Shown here one piece after another: positions 51,532 to 60,218 of a stretch of 64,000 nt of DNA. The stretch is from CADEED01 sp035765415. Its GTDB lineage: Bacteria; Pseudomonadota; Gammaproteobacteria; Steroidobacterales; Steroidobacteraceae. Below the pieces are notes generated by a model. It made no database searches, was not told the DNA's origin, and worked only from the letters and a program-made list of their open reading frames with translations. Position 1 is the first letter of the stretch; the number at the start of each line of letters is the position of its first letter. The DNA lies in the NCBI GenBank assembly GCA_035765415.1, contig DASTXR010000133.1, positions 62,001 to 126,000 on the forward strand, read 5' to 3'. Made by a program: the position numbers and the translations under genes.

Positions 51532-52441
51532 AGCAGCGCTGCCGATGACGCAATTTTTCCTGGCAAGCCGGGTGCCGCTCTTCCAGCAGCGCATCGAAAC
51601 CGTGCTCGCGCGTTCGCTGGCGATCGACGACGCGGCGACGCCGCGGCTGATCGAGGCGATGCGTTACAGCACGCTCGCGGGCGGCAAGCGAGTGCGGCCG
51701 GTGCTCGTGTACGCCACCGGCGAAGCTCTCGGCGCGCCCCTGGACCTGCTCGACGCGGCCGCCGCCGCGGTCGAACTGATCCACGTCTACAGCCTCGTGC
51801 ACGACGATCTGCCGGCCATGGACAACGATGATCTGCGCCGCGGGCGCCCCACCTGTCATCGGGCTTTCGACGAAGCCACGGCGATTCTCGTAGGCGATGC
51901 GCTGCAGGCGCGCGCCTTCGAGGTGCTGGCGCACGCGCCGGCGGCAATCAACGCGAATGCGCGGCTCGAAATGCTGCGCGTCCTGGCCGATGCCATCGGC
52001 ACGCGCGGCATGGCCGGCGGCCAGGCCATCGACCTCGAGTCCGTCAAACAAACCCTGAGTGAATCGGCGCTCGAACGCATGCACCGCCAGAAAACCGGCG
52101 CCTTGATCCAGGCCAGCGTGCTGCTCGGCGCGATTTCTGCCGGCTCCCAAAGTGGTCCGGAGCGCGCGGCGCTCGCGGAATTCGGCGCGGAGATCGGGCT
52201 CGCGTTTCAGATCCAGGACGACATCCTCGACGTCGAAGGATCCACCAGCACGCTCGGCAAGCGCGCGGGAGCCGACGCGGACCGCATCAAGCCCACATAC
52301 CCGTCGGTGATGGGTCTCGAAAGATCCCGCGAAGAGGCGTTTTCGCGCCGGGACCGCGCGATTGCCGCGCTCGAACCCTGGGGCGCGCGCTTCGCATCAC
52401 TTAAGGAATTCGCGAATTTCCTCGTGGCGCGCGCCAACTGA
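51515..52441 (+). CDS. ispA: Farnesyl/geranyl diphosphate synthase
   Basis: The product is 308 aa from the ATG at 51515 (GAGGAAG upstream), overlapping xseB by 17 nt. The first aspartate-rich motif is VHDDLPAMDNDDLRRG and the second is FQIQDDILDVEG. It condenses IPP and DMAPP into C15 prenyl diphosphate for quinones and undecaprenol. Next gene dxs supplies the pathway entry. Confidence 0.96.
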   Translation: MTPGAEAALPMTQFFLASRVPLFQQRIETVLARSLAIDDAATPRLIEAMRYSTLAGGKRVRPVLVYATGEALGAPLDLLDAAAAAVELIHVYSLVHDDLPAMDNDDLRRGRPTCHRAFDEATAILVGDALQARAFEVLAHAPAAINANARLEMLRVLADAIGTRGMAGGQAIDLESVKQTLSESALERMHRQKTGALIQASVLLGAISAGSQSGPERAALAEFGAEIGLAFQIQDDILDVEGSTSTLGKRAGADADRIKPTYPSVMGLERSREEAFSRRDRAIAALEPWGARFASLKEFANFLVARAN

Positions 52442-52466
52442 ACAGGCGTGTAAACTTCGTCCCGCA

Positions 52467-54365
52467 ATGCCCAACGCAAAGGAACCATTCGCGCTGCTGC
52501 GATCGCTCGATTCACCGGCGGATCTGCGCGCTCAACCCGAAAACCTCCTCGGCGAAATCTGCGAAGAGCTGCGCGATTACCTGATCAAGACCGTGGCCAC
52601 TCGCGGCGGGCATTTCGCCGCCGGCCTCGGCACCGTCGAGCTCACCGTCGCGCTGCATTACGTTTTCGCCACGCCGCACGACCGGCTGGTGTGGGACGTG
52701 GGCCACCAGGCCTATCCGCACAAGGTGCTCACCGGCCGTCGCGATCGTCTCGACACCATCAAGCAGCGCGGCGGCCTTGCGCCGTTTCCGTCACGCGCCG
52801 AGAGCGAATACGACACCTTTGGCGTCGGCCACTCGAGCACCTCGATCAGCGCCGCGCTCGGCATGGCCGTGGCCGCGGAGCTCGCCAGGGAAGACCGCAG
52901 GGTGGTCGCGATCATCGGCGATGGCGCGATGACGGCCGGCATGGCCTGGGAGGCGCTGTTCAATGCCGGCGCGCGCAAGACCAACCTGCTGGTCATCCTC
53001 AACGACAACGACATGTCGATCTCCGAGAACGTCGGCGCGCTGTCTAACTATTTTGCCAGGGTGTTGTCCGGCCGCATGTATTCCACGTTGCGTTCGGGCG
53101 GCAAGAAAATCCTCAAGCAGATGCCCACCATGTGGGAGCTGGCGCGGCGTTCCGAGGAGATGATGAAGGGCATGGTCCTGCCCGGCACGCTGTTCGAGGA
53201 ATTCGGTTTCAACTTCATCGGGCCCATCGACGGCCACGACATCAAGGCGCTGGTCACCAACCTGCGCAACATGCGCAACCTCGAAGGCCCGCAGCTGCTG
53301 CACGTGGTCACGAAGAAGGGCAAGGGTTACGACCCGGCCGAGAAAGACCCCATCAAGTGGCACGGCCCGGGTCCGTTCGATCCGGTCAGCGGCACCATCT
53401 TCAAGGAAAAAGCCACCGGGCCCACCTACTCGCAGGTGTTCGGGCAGTGGCTGTGCGACATGGCCCAGCTCGATCCGCGCATCGTCGGCATCACGCCCGC
53501 CATGCGCGAAGGTTCGGGCATGGTCGAATACTCGAAGAAGTTTCCGCAGCGCTACTTCGACGTGGCCATCGCCGAGCAACATGCCGTGACGTTCGCGGCG
53601 GGGCTCGCCTGCGAAGGCTGGAAGCCGGTCGTCGCTATCTACTCCACGTTCCTGCAGCGCGCCTACGACCAGCTGATCCACGACGTGGCGCTGCAGAACC
53701 TGCCGGTGGTGTTCGCGCTGGACCGCGCCGGCCTCGTGGGCAGCGACGGCGCCACCCACCAGGGTTCCTACGACTACTCATTCCTGCGCTGCATTCCCAA
53801 CCTGGTCGTCATGGCGCCGGCCGATGAAAACGAATGCCGCCAGATGCTGTACACCGCGACCACCATCCAGGGTCCGGTGGCCGTGCGTTATCCACGCGGG
53901 CAAGGCCCGGGCGTTGCCCCGGTCGCGGAAATGACGGCGTTGCCCGTGGGCCGCGCGGAGATTCGCCGCGAGGGCGCGAGCGGCCTCCTGATCCTCGCCT
54001 TCGGCGCACTGGTGCGGTCCGCCGAGATCATCGGCGAACGGCTCGATGCCACGGTCGTCAACATGCGATTCGTCAAACCACTCGACGAAGAGCTGGTGTT
54101 GCGCCTCGCGGCCAAACATAACGCGCTCGTCACCGTCGAAGAGAACGCCATTGCCGGCGGCGCCGGCTCGGCGGTCATCGAACTGCTGGCGAATTGCTCG
54201 ACTTCGCTACCTACCCTCACGCTCGGCATTCCCGACCAGTTCATCGAGCACGGCTCGCGCGAGACCTGCCTCGCGGAAGCAAAGCTCGACCAGGCCAGCC
54301 TGTCGGCGGCCGTGGAGCGCTGGTGGAGCCCGCTCGCGGGCAAGCAGGCGCGTTCCGGCACCTGA
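52467..54365 (+). CDS. dxs: 1-deoxy-D-xylulose-5-phosphate synthase
   Basis: The product is 632 aa from the ATG at 52467; the upstream extension of the frame overlaps ispA and lacks similarity. The thiamine-diphosphate motif is GDGAMTAGMAWEALFNAG. Other signatures are YPHKVLTGRRD, GVGHSSTSISAALG and IAEQHAVTFAAGLA with the catalytic Glu. It makes DXP from pyruvate and glyceraldehyde-3-phosphate. Confidence 0.97.
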   Translation: MPNAKEPFALLRSLDSPADLRAQPENLLGEICEELRDYLIKTVATRGGHFAAGLGTVELTVALHYVFATPHDRLVWDVGHQAYPHKVLTGRRDRLDTIKQRGGLAPFPSRAESEYDTFGVGHSSTSISAALGMAVAAELAREDRRVVAIIGDGAMTAGMAWEALFNAGARKTNLLVILNDNDMSISENVGALSNYFARVLSGRMYSTLRSGGKKILKQMPTMWELARRSEEMMKGMVLPGTLFEEFGFNFIGPIDGHDIKALVTNLRNMRNLEGPQLLHVVTKKGKGYDPAEKDPIKWHGPGPFDPVSGTIFKEKATGPTYSQVFGQWLCDMAQLDPRIVGITPAMREGSGMVEYSKKFPQRYFDVAIAEQHAVTFAAGLACEGWKPVVAIYSTFLQRAYDQLIHDVALQNLPVVFALDRAGLVGSDGATHQGSYDYSFLRCIPNLVVMAPADENECRQMLYTATTIQGPVAVRYPRGQGPGVAPVAEMTALPVGRAEIRREGASGLLILAFGALVRSAEIIGERLDATVVNMRFVKPLDEELVLRLAAKHNALVTVEENAIAGGAGSAVIELLANCSTSLPTLTLGIPDQFIEHGSRETCLAEAKLDQASLSAAVERWWSPLAGKQARSGT

Positions 54366-54428
54366 AACAGGCCGCCGCAGGCCCAATTGCAGTGCATTAC
54401 CCCCAATGAGGGGTTGAACATGCGCCGA

Positions 54429-54455
54429 AAGCCCGCAAACTGTGCGGGCTTTTTT
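54429..54455 (+). terminator. Rho-independent terminator after dxs
   Basis: A perfect 8-bp stem AAGCCCGC/GCGGGCTT with a 7-nt loop is followed by six T. It ends the xseB-ispA-dxs unit, but it lies only 20 nt before the folE2 start, so it also sits in the folE2 leader. Confidence 0.85.
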
Positions 54456-54474
54456 CAACATCCAGGCTTTTCAC

Positions 54475-55308
54475 ATGAATCCTGCTGCCGCCTCCCAGGT
54501 TCGCGTCGTGTCCGTCGAAGACGTCCAGAGCCGCGCCGACACCCGCCAGATCCCGATCAACCAGGTCGGCATCAAGGACATCAATCATCCCGTGAAGGTG
54601 AAGGACCGGTCCGCCGGCGAGCAGCACACGGTGGCCAACTTCAACATGTACGTGAACCTGCCGCACAACTTCAAGGGCACACACATGTCGCGCTTCGTGG
54701 AGATCCTGCATCGCGAGCGCGAGATCTCCGTCGAATCCTTCGGCAGCCTGCTGGCGGAAATGACCGAGCGTCTCGAGGCCGACTCCGGCCACATCGAGAT
54801 GTCCTTCCCCTACTTCGTGATGAAAAAGGCCCCGGTATCCGGCGTCGAGAGTTACCTCGACTACCGTGCCAGCCTCATCGGCAAACGCGTCAACGGCGAA
54901 AACCAGATGTGGGTCCGCGTGGTCGTGCCCGTCACCAGCCTGTGCCCCTGCTCGAAGAAGATTTCCGAGCGCGGCGCGCACAATCAGAGGTCGCACGTCA
55001 CCATCGCCGCAAGACTCCGTGAACACATGTGGATAGAAGAGCTCATCGAGATCGCCGAGAGCGAGGCGTCCTGCGAGCTGTATGGAATCCTCAAGCGGCC
55101 CGACGAGAAATACGTGACCGAGCGCGCCTACGACAACCCGAAATTCGTCGAGGACATGGTTCGCGACGTTGCCGTGCGGCTCAATGACGAGCCGCGGGTC
55201 GGCGCCTACGTGGTCGAGTCGGAGAACTTCGAGTCCATCCACAACCATTCCGCGTACGCGCAGATCGACCGCGACAAGGACGCGGATTCCAGCGGCGGCC
55301 GCGACTAG
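54475..55308 (+). CDS. folE2: GTP cyclohydrolase I type IB
   Basis: The product is 277 aa from the ATG at 54475 (MNPAAASQVRV); an in-frame upstream GTG lies inside the terminator. The FolE2 active-site segment is VTSLCPCSKKISERGAHNQR, with the metal-binding Cys. FolE2 makes dihydroneopterin triphosphate for folate and can replace zinc-dependent FolE, often under zinc limitation. I see no obvious Zur palindrome. The Shine-Dalgarno is weak (CCAGG). Confidence 0.95.
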   Translation: MNPAAASQVRVVSVEDVQSRADTRQIPINQVGIKDINHPVKVKDRSAGEQHTVANFNMYVNLPHNFKGTHMSRFVEILHREREISVESFGSLLAEMTERLEADSGHIEMSFPYFVMKKAPVSGVESYLDYRASLIGKRVNGENQMWVRVVVPVTSLCPCSKKISERGAHNQRSHVTIAARLREHMWIEELIEIAESEASCELYGILKRPDEKYVTERAYDNPKFVEDMVRDVAVRLNDEPRVGAYVVESENFESIHNHSAYAQIDRDKDADSSGGRD

Positions 55309-55724
55309 CTAGTCCGGCCTTTTCCGAGCCGGCCACTGACGCGCCGGCGCTGTGCCGCCGGTGCACCGGGCTTCGTCCCCGGCGTGAACCTTCGCATGCG
55401 GGAAGCCGCCAGTTGCGCCGCCCCACGCTCCAGCGCCCGAAATGCCGCGATCAGCGAACGGCCGAAATCCGTGACGCGTGCGCCGCCCCCGCGTGTGCCA
55501 CCCACCGACGTCTCGGCCACCGGACTCGAGAACGAACCATTGAGGTCTGCCAGCAGGTTCCAGGCGCGGCGATAACTCAAGCCGATACTCCTGGCGGCCA
55601 CCGACAGCGAGCCTTCGCGTTCGATCGCCTCGAGCAGTGAGATCTTGCCCGGCCCGACGGAACAGCCTGGCGCGAGATCGACCCGGATTCGCAGCTCGGG
55701 ATTGCCCGACGACACGCGCTTCAT
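55305..55724 (-). CDS. ModE-type winged-helix regulator (no Di-MOP domain)
   Basis: The product is 139 aa. Residues 10-105 match the ModE N-terminal winged helix: ISLLEAIEREGSLSVAARS, LSYRRAWNLLADLN and VGGTRGGGARVTDFGRSLI. The C-terminal molybdate-binding MOP repeats of full ModE are absent; the tail is basic. It may sense metal through another route or be a constitutive binder. It overlaps the next gene by 4 nt and lies beside modA. Confidence 0.85.
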   Translation of the reverse strand: MKRVSSGNPELRIRVDLAPGCSVGPGKISLLEAIEREGSLSVAARSIGLSYRRAWNLLADLNGSFSSPVAETSVGGTRGGGARVTDFGRSLIAAFRALERGAAQLAASRMRRFTPGTKPGAPAAQRRRVSGRLGKGRTS

Positions 55725-56278
55725 GTCGGGTCGTGCCCGGGCGCGTCGGGTGACAAGGTGATGGCCAGTCCGATGATCGCGTCATCCCGACCGCTGAGCT
55801 GCAACGTCAACGGACGCGCGGCGGGCAAGTCGAACTCGACGATCTTGTGCAGCAGCTCGCAACCCGGGCCGTGATGCGCCGCCGACGTGACGGCCGACTT
55901 GCCATCGAGCACGTCGATCCAGTGCTGCGAAGTAATTGAAATCCGGTATCGCCCGGCGGCTGGGACTGCAAAACGGAGAACTCCGCCGCGCGACGAATCA
56001 TCTCGCGCCGCGCGTGCTGGTTTTACGCGGAAAACCACCTTGCTCTGCGCGATCAGGTTGATGGCGTAGTGCTTGTCCAGCACGAGCACGGGCAGTTGCA
56101 CCTCTTCGCCCGAGACAGCCGTCACCGGAATTGCGGGCGATCGCAGTACCGCCAGCTCCAGCGCCACGGCGGGGGATGAAGCGTCGCAGCTTTCGGCCTT
56201 TGGATCGTGCGCCATTACCTGCATGGCGACTGACATCAGCACGGTTGCATGGAACGCCGTGAAGCCGCGCCGCTTCAT
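55721..56278 (-). CDS. Secreted protein of unknown function beside modA
   Basis: The product is 185 aa with a signal peptide (VLMSVAMQVMA) and a beta-rich body containing GGVLRFAVPAAGRYRISI and QHWIDVLDG. A conserved domain is not obvious to me; it could be a small jelly-roll-like or pre-peptidase-like periplasmic protein. It shares a bidirectional promoter region with modA and is coupled to the ModE-like gene, so a role around molybdate uptake or periplasmic metal handling is possible but unproven. Confidence 0.6.
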   Translation of the reverse strand: MKRRGFTAFHATVLMSVAMQVMAHDPKAESCDASSPAVALELAVLRSPAIPVTAVSGEEVQLPVLVLDKHYAINLIAQSKVVFRVKPARAARDDSSRGGVLRFAVPAAGRYRISITSQHWIDVLDGKSAVTSAAHHGPGCELLHKIVEFDLPAARPLTLQLSGRDDAIIGLAITLSPDAPGHDPT

Positions 56279-56358
56279 CGGTAGACTCCGATCCGTCGTA
56301 ATGCCTGGTGGTATACAGCGGAAATTTGGACACGACGATGTCCGGAGCGCGCGTTCAA

Positions 56359-57147
56359 ATGAAAACTCTCAGGCGTTCACTGCGATGGCTCACAGCATGC
56401 GCGCTCGCGCAGTCGTTCATCAATCCGGCGGTCGCCGAAGCGCCACGAAAGCCCGAAGTGCTCGTGTTCGCCGCCGCGTCGCTCACGAATGTCCTCGGCG
56501 AACAGGCGTCGGCCTGGGAAAAGGTTTCCGGCATTCGCGTGAAGTTGTCGTTCGCCGCGAGCTCGGTGCTCGCGCGCCAGATCGAAGCGGGCAGCAAGGC
56601 CGACGTCTTCATCTCCGCCGACCAGGAGTGGATGGACTACCTGCAGTCGCGCAACCTGCTCGATGAGGCGTCGCGCGTGAATCTCGTAGGCAACCGCCTG
56701 GTGCTCATCGCGCCCGCCGACAGCAAGATCGAGCTGAAGGTCGAACGCGGCTTTGCGCTCGTGGACGCGCTTGCCGGCGGTCGCCTGGCCACTGGCGATC
56801 CGGACACGGTGCCCGCAGGAAGGTACGCGCGTTCCGCGCTCACCTCGCTCGGCGTATGGAACCAGGTCGCCGATCGCATGGTGCGCGCCGACAACGTGCG
56901 CAGCGCCTTGATGTTCGTTTCGCGCGGCGAGGTACCGCTCGGCATCGTCTACGCCACCGATGCGGCGGTCGACCCGAAGGTGCGCATTGTCGATATCTTT
57001 CCCGGGAACACCCATGCGCCGATCACCTACCCGGCCGCGGCCACGCGCGGCGCGAAAGCAGGCGGAAAAGCCTTCGTATCGTTCCTCGGATCCGGACCGG
57101 CGCGAGTAGCATGGCGGAAGTCTGGCTTCGTGGAGCTCGCGCAATGA
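56359..57147 (+). CDS. modA: Molybdate-binding periplasmic protein ModA
   Basis: The product is 262 aa with a signal peptide; the start at 56359 (MKTLRRSLRWL) fits this, with 56338 as an alternative. ModA features are VFAAASLTNVL, FAASSVLARQIEAG, ADVFISADQEWMDYL and YATDAAVDPKVRIV. It captures molybdate or tungstate. No permease (modB) or ATPase (modC) gene follows; a porin gene overlaps the stop instead. Confidence 0.9.
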   Translation: MKTLRRSLRWLTACALAQSFINPAVAEAPRKPEVLVFAAASLTNVLGEQASAWEKVSGIRVKLSFAASSVLARQIEAGSKADVFISADQEWMDYLQSRNLLDEASRVNLVGNRLVLIAPADSKIELKVERGFALVDALAGGRLATGDPDTVPAGRYARSALTSLGVWNQVADRMVRADNVRSALMFVSRGEVPLGIVYATDAAVDPKVRIVDIFPGNTHAPITYPAAATRGAKAGGKAFVSFLGSGPARVAWRKSGFVELAQ

Positions 57148-58742
57148 AAAAGCTCTTGCTACTCCGTGCTGTCGCGGCCCTGACGCTGCTGGCCGCGGCC
57201 GGCACAGCCCTCGCGGCGGACGACGCCGCGCTGAACGCGCAGGTGGAAGCGCTGCGCACCGCCATTGCCAGCCAGCGCGCCCAGCTCGAGGCGCAGGCCA
57301 AACTACTGGAAGCGCAGCAGGCGCAGCTCGAGGCGCTCACGCGCCGGCTGGAGCAACCCGGCGCCGCGGCCACCGAAACCCGGAAGATCGCCGCGCCGGA
57401 GGCGCCGAAGGTCACGCTCACCAATAACCGGCCCACCATCACGGCTGCCGACGGCAAGTCGTCGTTCGCGGTTCGCGCCAACGTGCAGCTCGACGGCGCG
57501 ATGTATGGTGAGGACAAGGAAGGTCCGCTCGCCACCGACTTCCGTCGCGGCTCGGTGGGCGGCACTCCCAATCGCGAGAACAATGCGGCGCGCGACTTCA
57601 GCGACGGCTTCTATTTCCGTCGCGTGCGATTCGGCGTCGAAGGCATCATCGCCAGCGACTTCAACTATCGGTTGCTGCTCGAGCTCGGCGGCAGCGGCAC
57701 GGAAGGTCCGACGCGCATCAACGACGCATGGATCGCGTACACCGGCCTCGCCCCCTTCACCTTCCAGCTCGGCGCATTTGCGCCGCCCGCCAACATGGAT
57801 GACGGCACTACGCCGGAAGACCTGCCGTTCCTCGAGCGCGCCAGCGCTTCCGAACTTTCGCGCTCGCTCGGTGGCGCCGATGGGCGCATCGGCCTCGGGC
57901 TGAAGGCGAACGGCAGCCGCTGGATGAGCGCCTTTACGCTGACGACGCGTACCGTGAGCGACGCCGAAGTGTTCGACGGCCAGCTCGCCGCCGTGGGACG
58001 CGCGGGCGGGCTGATCGCCACCAGCGGCGACTACAACGTTCACCTCGGTGCATCGGGAACCTATGTGTTCAGCCCACCTGACCAGGGCTCGTCGGGCGCA
58101 CCACCGCGGCACGGCCTTCGCTTCCGCGACCGGCCCGAGATTCGCGTCGACAGCGTCCGGCTCATCGACACGGGCGCGATCGACGCCGCGCACGCCAGCG
58201 TGCTCGGCCTGGAGTTCGGCGCGAACTGGAAGAGCTTCTATCTACAGGGCGAACATTTCTGGTTCGACGTCGAGCGCCGGGGCGCGGCGGCGCTGCCCGA
58301 TCCCGATTTCACGGGTTACTACCTGCAGGGAAGCTGGATGCTCACGGGCGAGAGCCGGCGTTACAACCCGGTCACGGGTTCCTTCCAGAACCCGCGCCCC
58401 AGGGAAATTTTCTCGCGCGCGGGCGGCGCCGGCGCCTGGGAATTCGCCGCGCGTTACAGCAACACGAATCTGAATTTTCAGGAAGGCCAGCAAGGCGCCG
58501 CCACGGTGCCCGGCAGCGTGCGCGGTGGCGAACAGAACGTGCTCACGCTCGGCGTGAACTGGTATCTCAATCCGAACTTCAAGGTAATGATGAATTACCT
58601 GCTGATCGACGTGGATCGCCTGAATCCCGCCGGCCCGGACAACACCGCGCCATTCGGCGCGTCACCGGCCACGCCGCCGATCGGCGTCGAGATCGGCCAG
58701 GACCTCAACGTCATCGCGATACGTTCGCAATACAGTTTCTAG
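57144..58742 (+). CDS. OprO/OprP-type anion porin
   Basis: The product is 532 aa with a signal peptide, a coiled coil (residues about 28-70, QVEALRTAIASQRAQLEAQ) and a beta-barrel with family motifs FSDGFYFRRVRFGVEG and GVNWYLNPNFKVMMNYLLID, ending in Phe (RSQYSF) for outer-membrane insertion. OprO/P porins pass phosphate and other oxyanions. The ATG overlaps the modA stop, so molybdate entry through the outer membrane is a reasonable inference. Confidence 0.88.
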   Translation: MKKLLLLRAVAALTLLAAAGTALAADDAALNAQVEALRTAIASQRAQLEAQAKLLEAQQAQLEALTRRLEQPGAAATETRKIAAPEAPKVTLTNNRPTITAADGKSSFAVRANVQLDGAMYGEDKEGPLATDFRRGSVGGTPNRENNAARDFSDGFYFRRVRFGVEGIIASDFNYRLLLELGGSGTEGPTRINDAWIAYTGLAPFTFQLGAFAPPANMDDGTTPEDLPFLERASASELSRSLGGADGRIGLGLKANGSRWMSAFTLTTRTVSDAEVFDGQLAAVGRAGGLIATSGDYNVHLGASGTYVFSPPDQGSSGAPPRHGLRFRDRPEIRVDSVRLIDTGAIDAAHASVLGLEFGANWKSFYLQGEHFWFDVERRGAAALPDPDFTGYYLQGSWMLTGESRRYNPVTGSFQNPRPREIFSRAGGAGAWEFAARYSNTNLNFQEGQQGAATVPGSVRGGEQNVLTLGVNWYLNPNFKVMMNYLLIDVDRLNPAGPDNTAPFGASPATPPIGVEIGQDLNVIAIRSQYSF

Positions 58743-58748
58743 CGGGAA

Positions 58749-60077
58749 TTATTCGAGGGGTTGGTCGTTGCCTTGCAGGCGACCGATCAACGCGCGCAGG
58801 AACACGCGGTTGAAGCGCAACTGGCAGGCTGCGGACACCTGCTCGAGCAGCGTCGAGCTCACGCGCAGCACGGAGACCGTGGTGTCGGCCTTGATGGTGG
58901 CCGTGCGGCGGGCGCCGCGCACGTAACTCGTCTCGCCGAAGCAGTCGCCGCTTTCGATGGAGCCCAGCGTCTTGCCGTGGCGTTCCACCAGGCACTTGCC
59001 GTTCACGAGAATGTAGAAGCGATCGTCCATCTCGCCTTCCTTCACGATCTCCTCGCCCGCCGGGTAGTCCTGCATGGTGCTGGCTCGCAGCACCTCCCAG
59101 ATCTCGGCGTGTGAGAACTCGTGGAAGAAGCGCAGGCGACGCAACACGTCGAACTGCTCCTGCTGATCGATGCGCGCGTTCTGTTCACGCAGGCGCTGGT
59201 GCACGCGCGTGAGCTCGGCGGCGAAATCCGCGCCCGACTTCTGGCGCTTGTCCGGGGTCTTGAGCATCGCAGTCGCGACGATTTCTTCCAGCTCTTCCGG
59301 AACGTCCTTGCGCTGCGTGTGGATCGGCGGCGGCGTGGCGTAGACGATCTGGTGCAGCAGCTTGACCAGGTTGCCGGCGCGGAACGGCCGGATGCCGGTC
59401 AGCAGCTCGTACATCACGGCGCCCAGCGAATACAGGTCCGAGTGGTGCGTGAGCTCGAGGCTCTGCACCTGCTCGGGCGACATGTACGACGGGCTGCCGG
59501 CGATGCCCTCGATGCGCGAGATCTCCGAATCCGCGACCAGCGCGATGCCGAAGTCGATGATGCGCACGTCGGAATCCTGCGTGAGCATGATGTTCGAGGG
59601 TTTGATGTCGCGGTGGATCACCCCACGCGTATGCGCGTAGTGCAGCGCCTTGGCGCACTTGAACATGATTTCGACGACGTCGTCGATGCGCAGCAGGTTG
59701 TCCGGCCGGCAATAGGCAGAGAGCGTCCGCGCCCCGTGCACGTGTTCGGTGACGATGTAGCAGCGGCCGTTTTCTTCGCCCGCGTCGTAGATAGGGAGGA
59801 TGTGCGGATGCTGCAGCATGCCCACCATGTGCGCTTCCGACAGGAACATCTTGCGCGCGATCTTGGCGCGCTCGTCGCTCGGGTCCTGGTCCTGGTTGTA
59901 GACCTTGATCGCGACGTCGCGACCGTAATAGGAGTCGTGCGATAGATAGACGGTACCGGTGGAACCCCTACCAACCTCGTTGATGATTACATATTTGCCG
60001 ATGCGATCCGGAACGCGGTTCTCCAGGATCTTTGCCGCCTGTGCATCGGGGCCGGTCTTTGTTGCTTGCAGCGACAT
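58749..60077 (-). CDS. Ser/Thr kinase with cyclic-nucleotide-binding domain
   Basis: The product is 442 aa from the ATG at 60077 (MSLQATKTGP). Residues about 25-290 form a Hanks kinase: NEVGRGSTGTVYLS, VAIKVYN, HRDIKPSNIML, IIDFGIALV and GSPSYMSPEQ. Residues about 310-435 form a CAP-type cyclic-nucleotide-binding domain with PAGEEIVKEGEMDDRFYIL and a phosphate-binding cassette FGETSYVRGARRTATI. There is no membrane helix. The layout suggests kinase control by cAMP or c-di-GMP, an inference. Confidence 0.9.
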   Translation of the reverse strand: MSLQATKTGPDAQAAKILENRVPDRIGKYVIINEVGRGSTGTVYLSHDSYYGRDVAIKVYNQDQDPSDERAKIARKMFLSEAHMVGMLQHPHILPIYDAGEENGRCYIVTEHVHGARTLSAYCRPDNLLRIDDVVEIMFKCAKALHYAHTRGVIHRDIKPSNIMLTQDSDVRIIDFGIALVADSEISRIEGIAGSPSYMSPEQVQSLELTHHSDLYSLGAVMYELLTGIRPFRAGNLVKLLHQIVYATPPPIHTQRKDVPEELEEIVATAMLKTPDKRQKSGADFAAELTRVHQRLREQNARIDQQEQFDVLRRLRFFHEFSHAEIWEVLRASTMQDYPAGEEIVKEGEMDDRFYILVNGKCLVERHGKTLGSIESGDCFGETSYVRGARRTATIKADTTVSVLRVSSTLLEQVSAACQLRFNRVFLRALIGRLQGNDQPLE

Positions 60078-60218
60078 TTTTCGCGACGTAACCCAAGCGC
60101 CGGCACGGAGGCTTCCCCCGGACCGAACGTGTCCCATGAAACTGTGATTGGCAGAATAAGGCGGCGGACCCGCAGCGGGTGTGACCCGCTTCCCGGATCA
60201 CCGGAGGCGCCACGCGCA

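Noticed and set aside
56279..56358. ModE box in front of modA
   Set aside because: An imperfect repeat GTAATGCC-N4-GGTATAC is visible but is too far from the ModE consensus to call.
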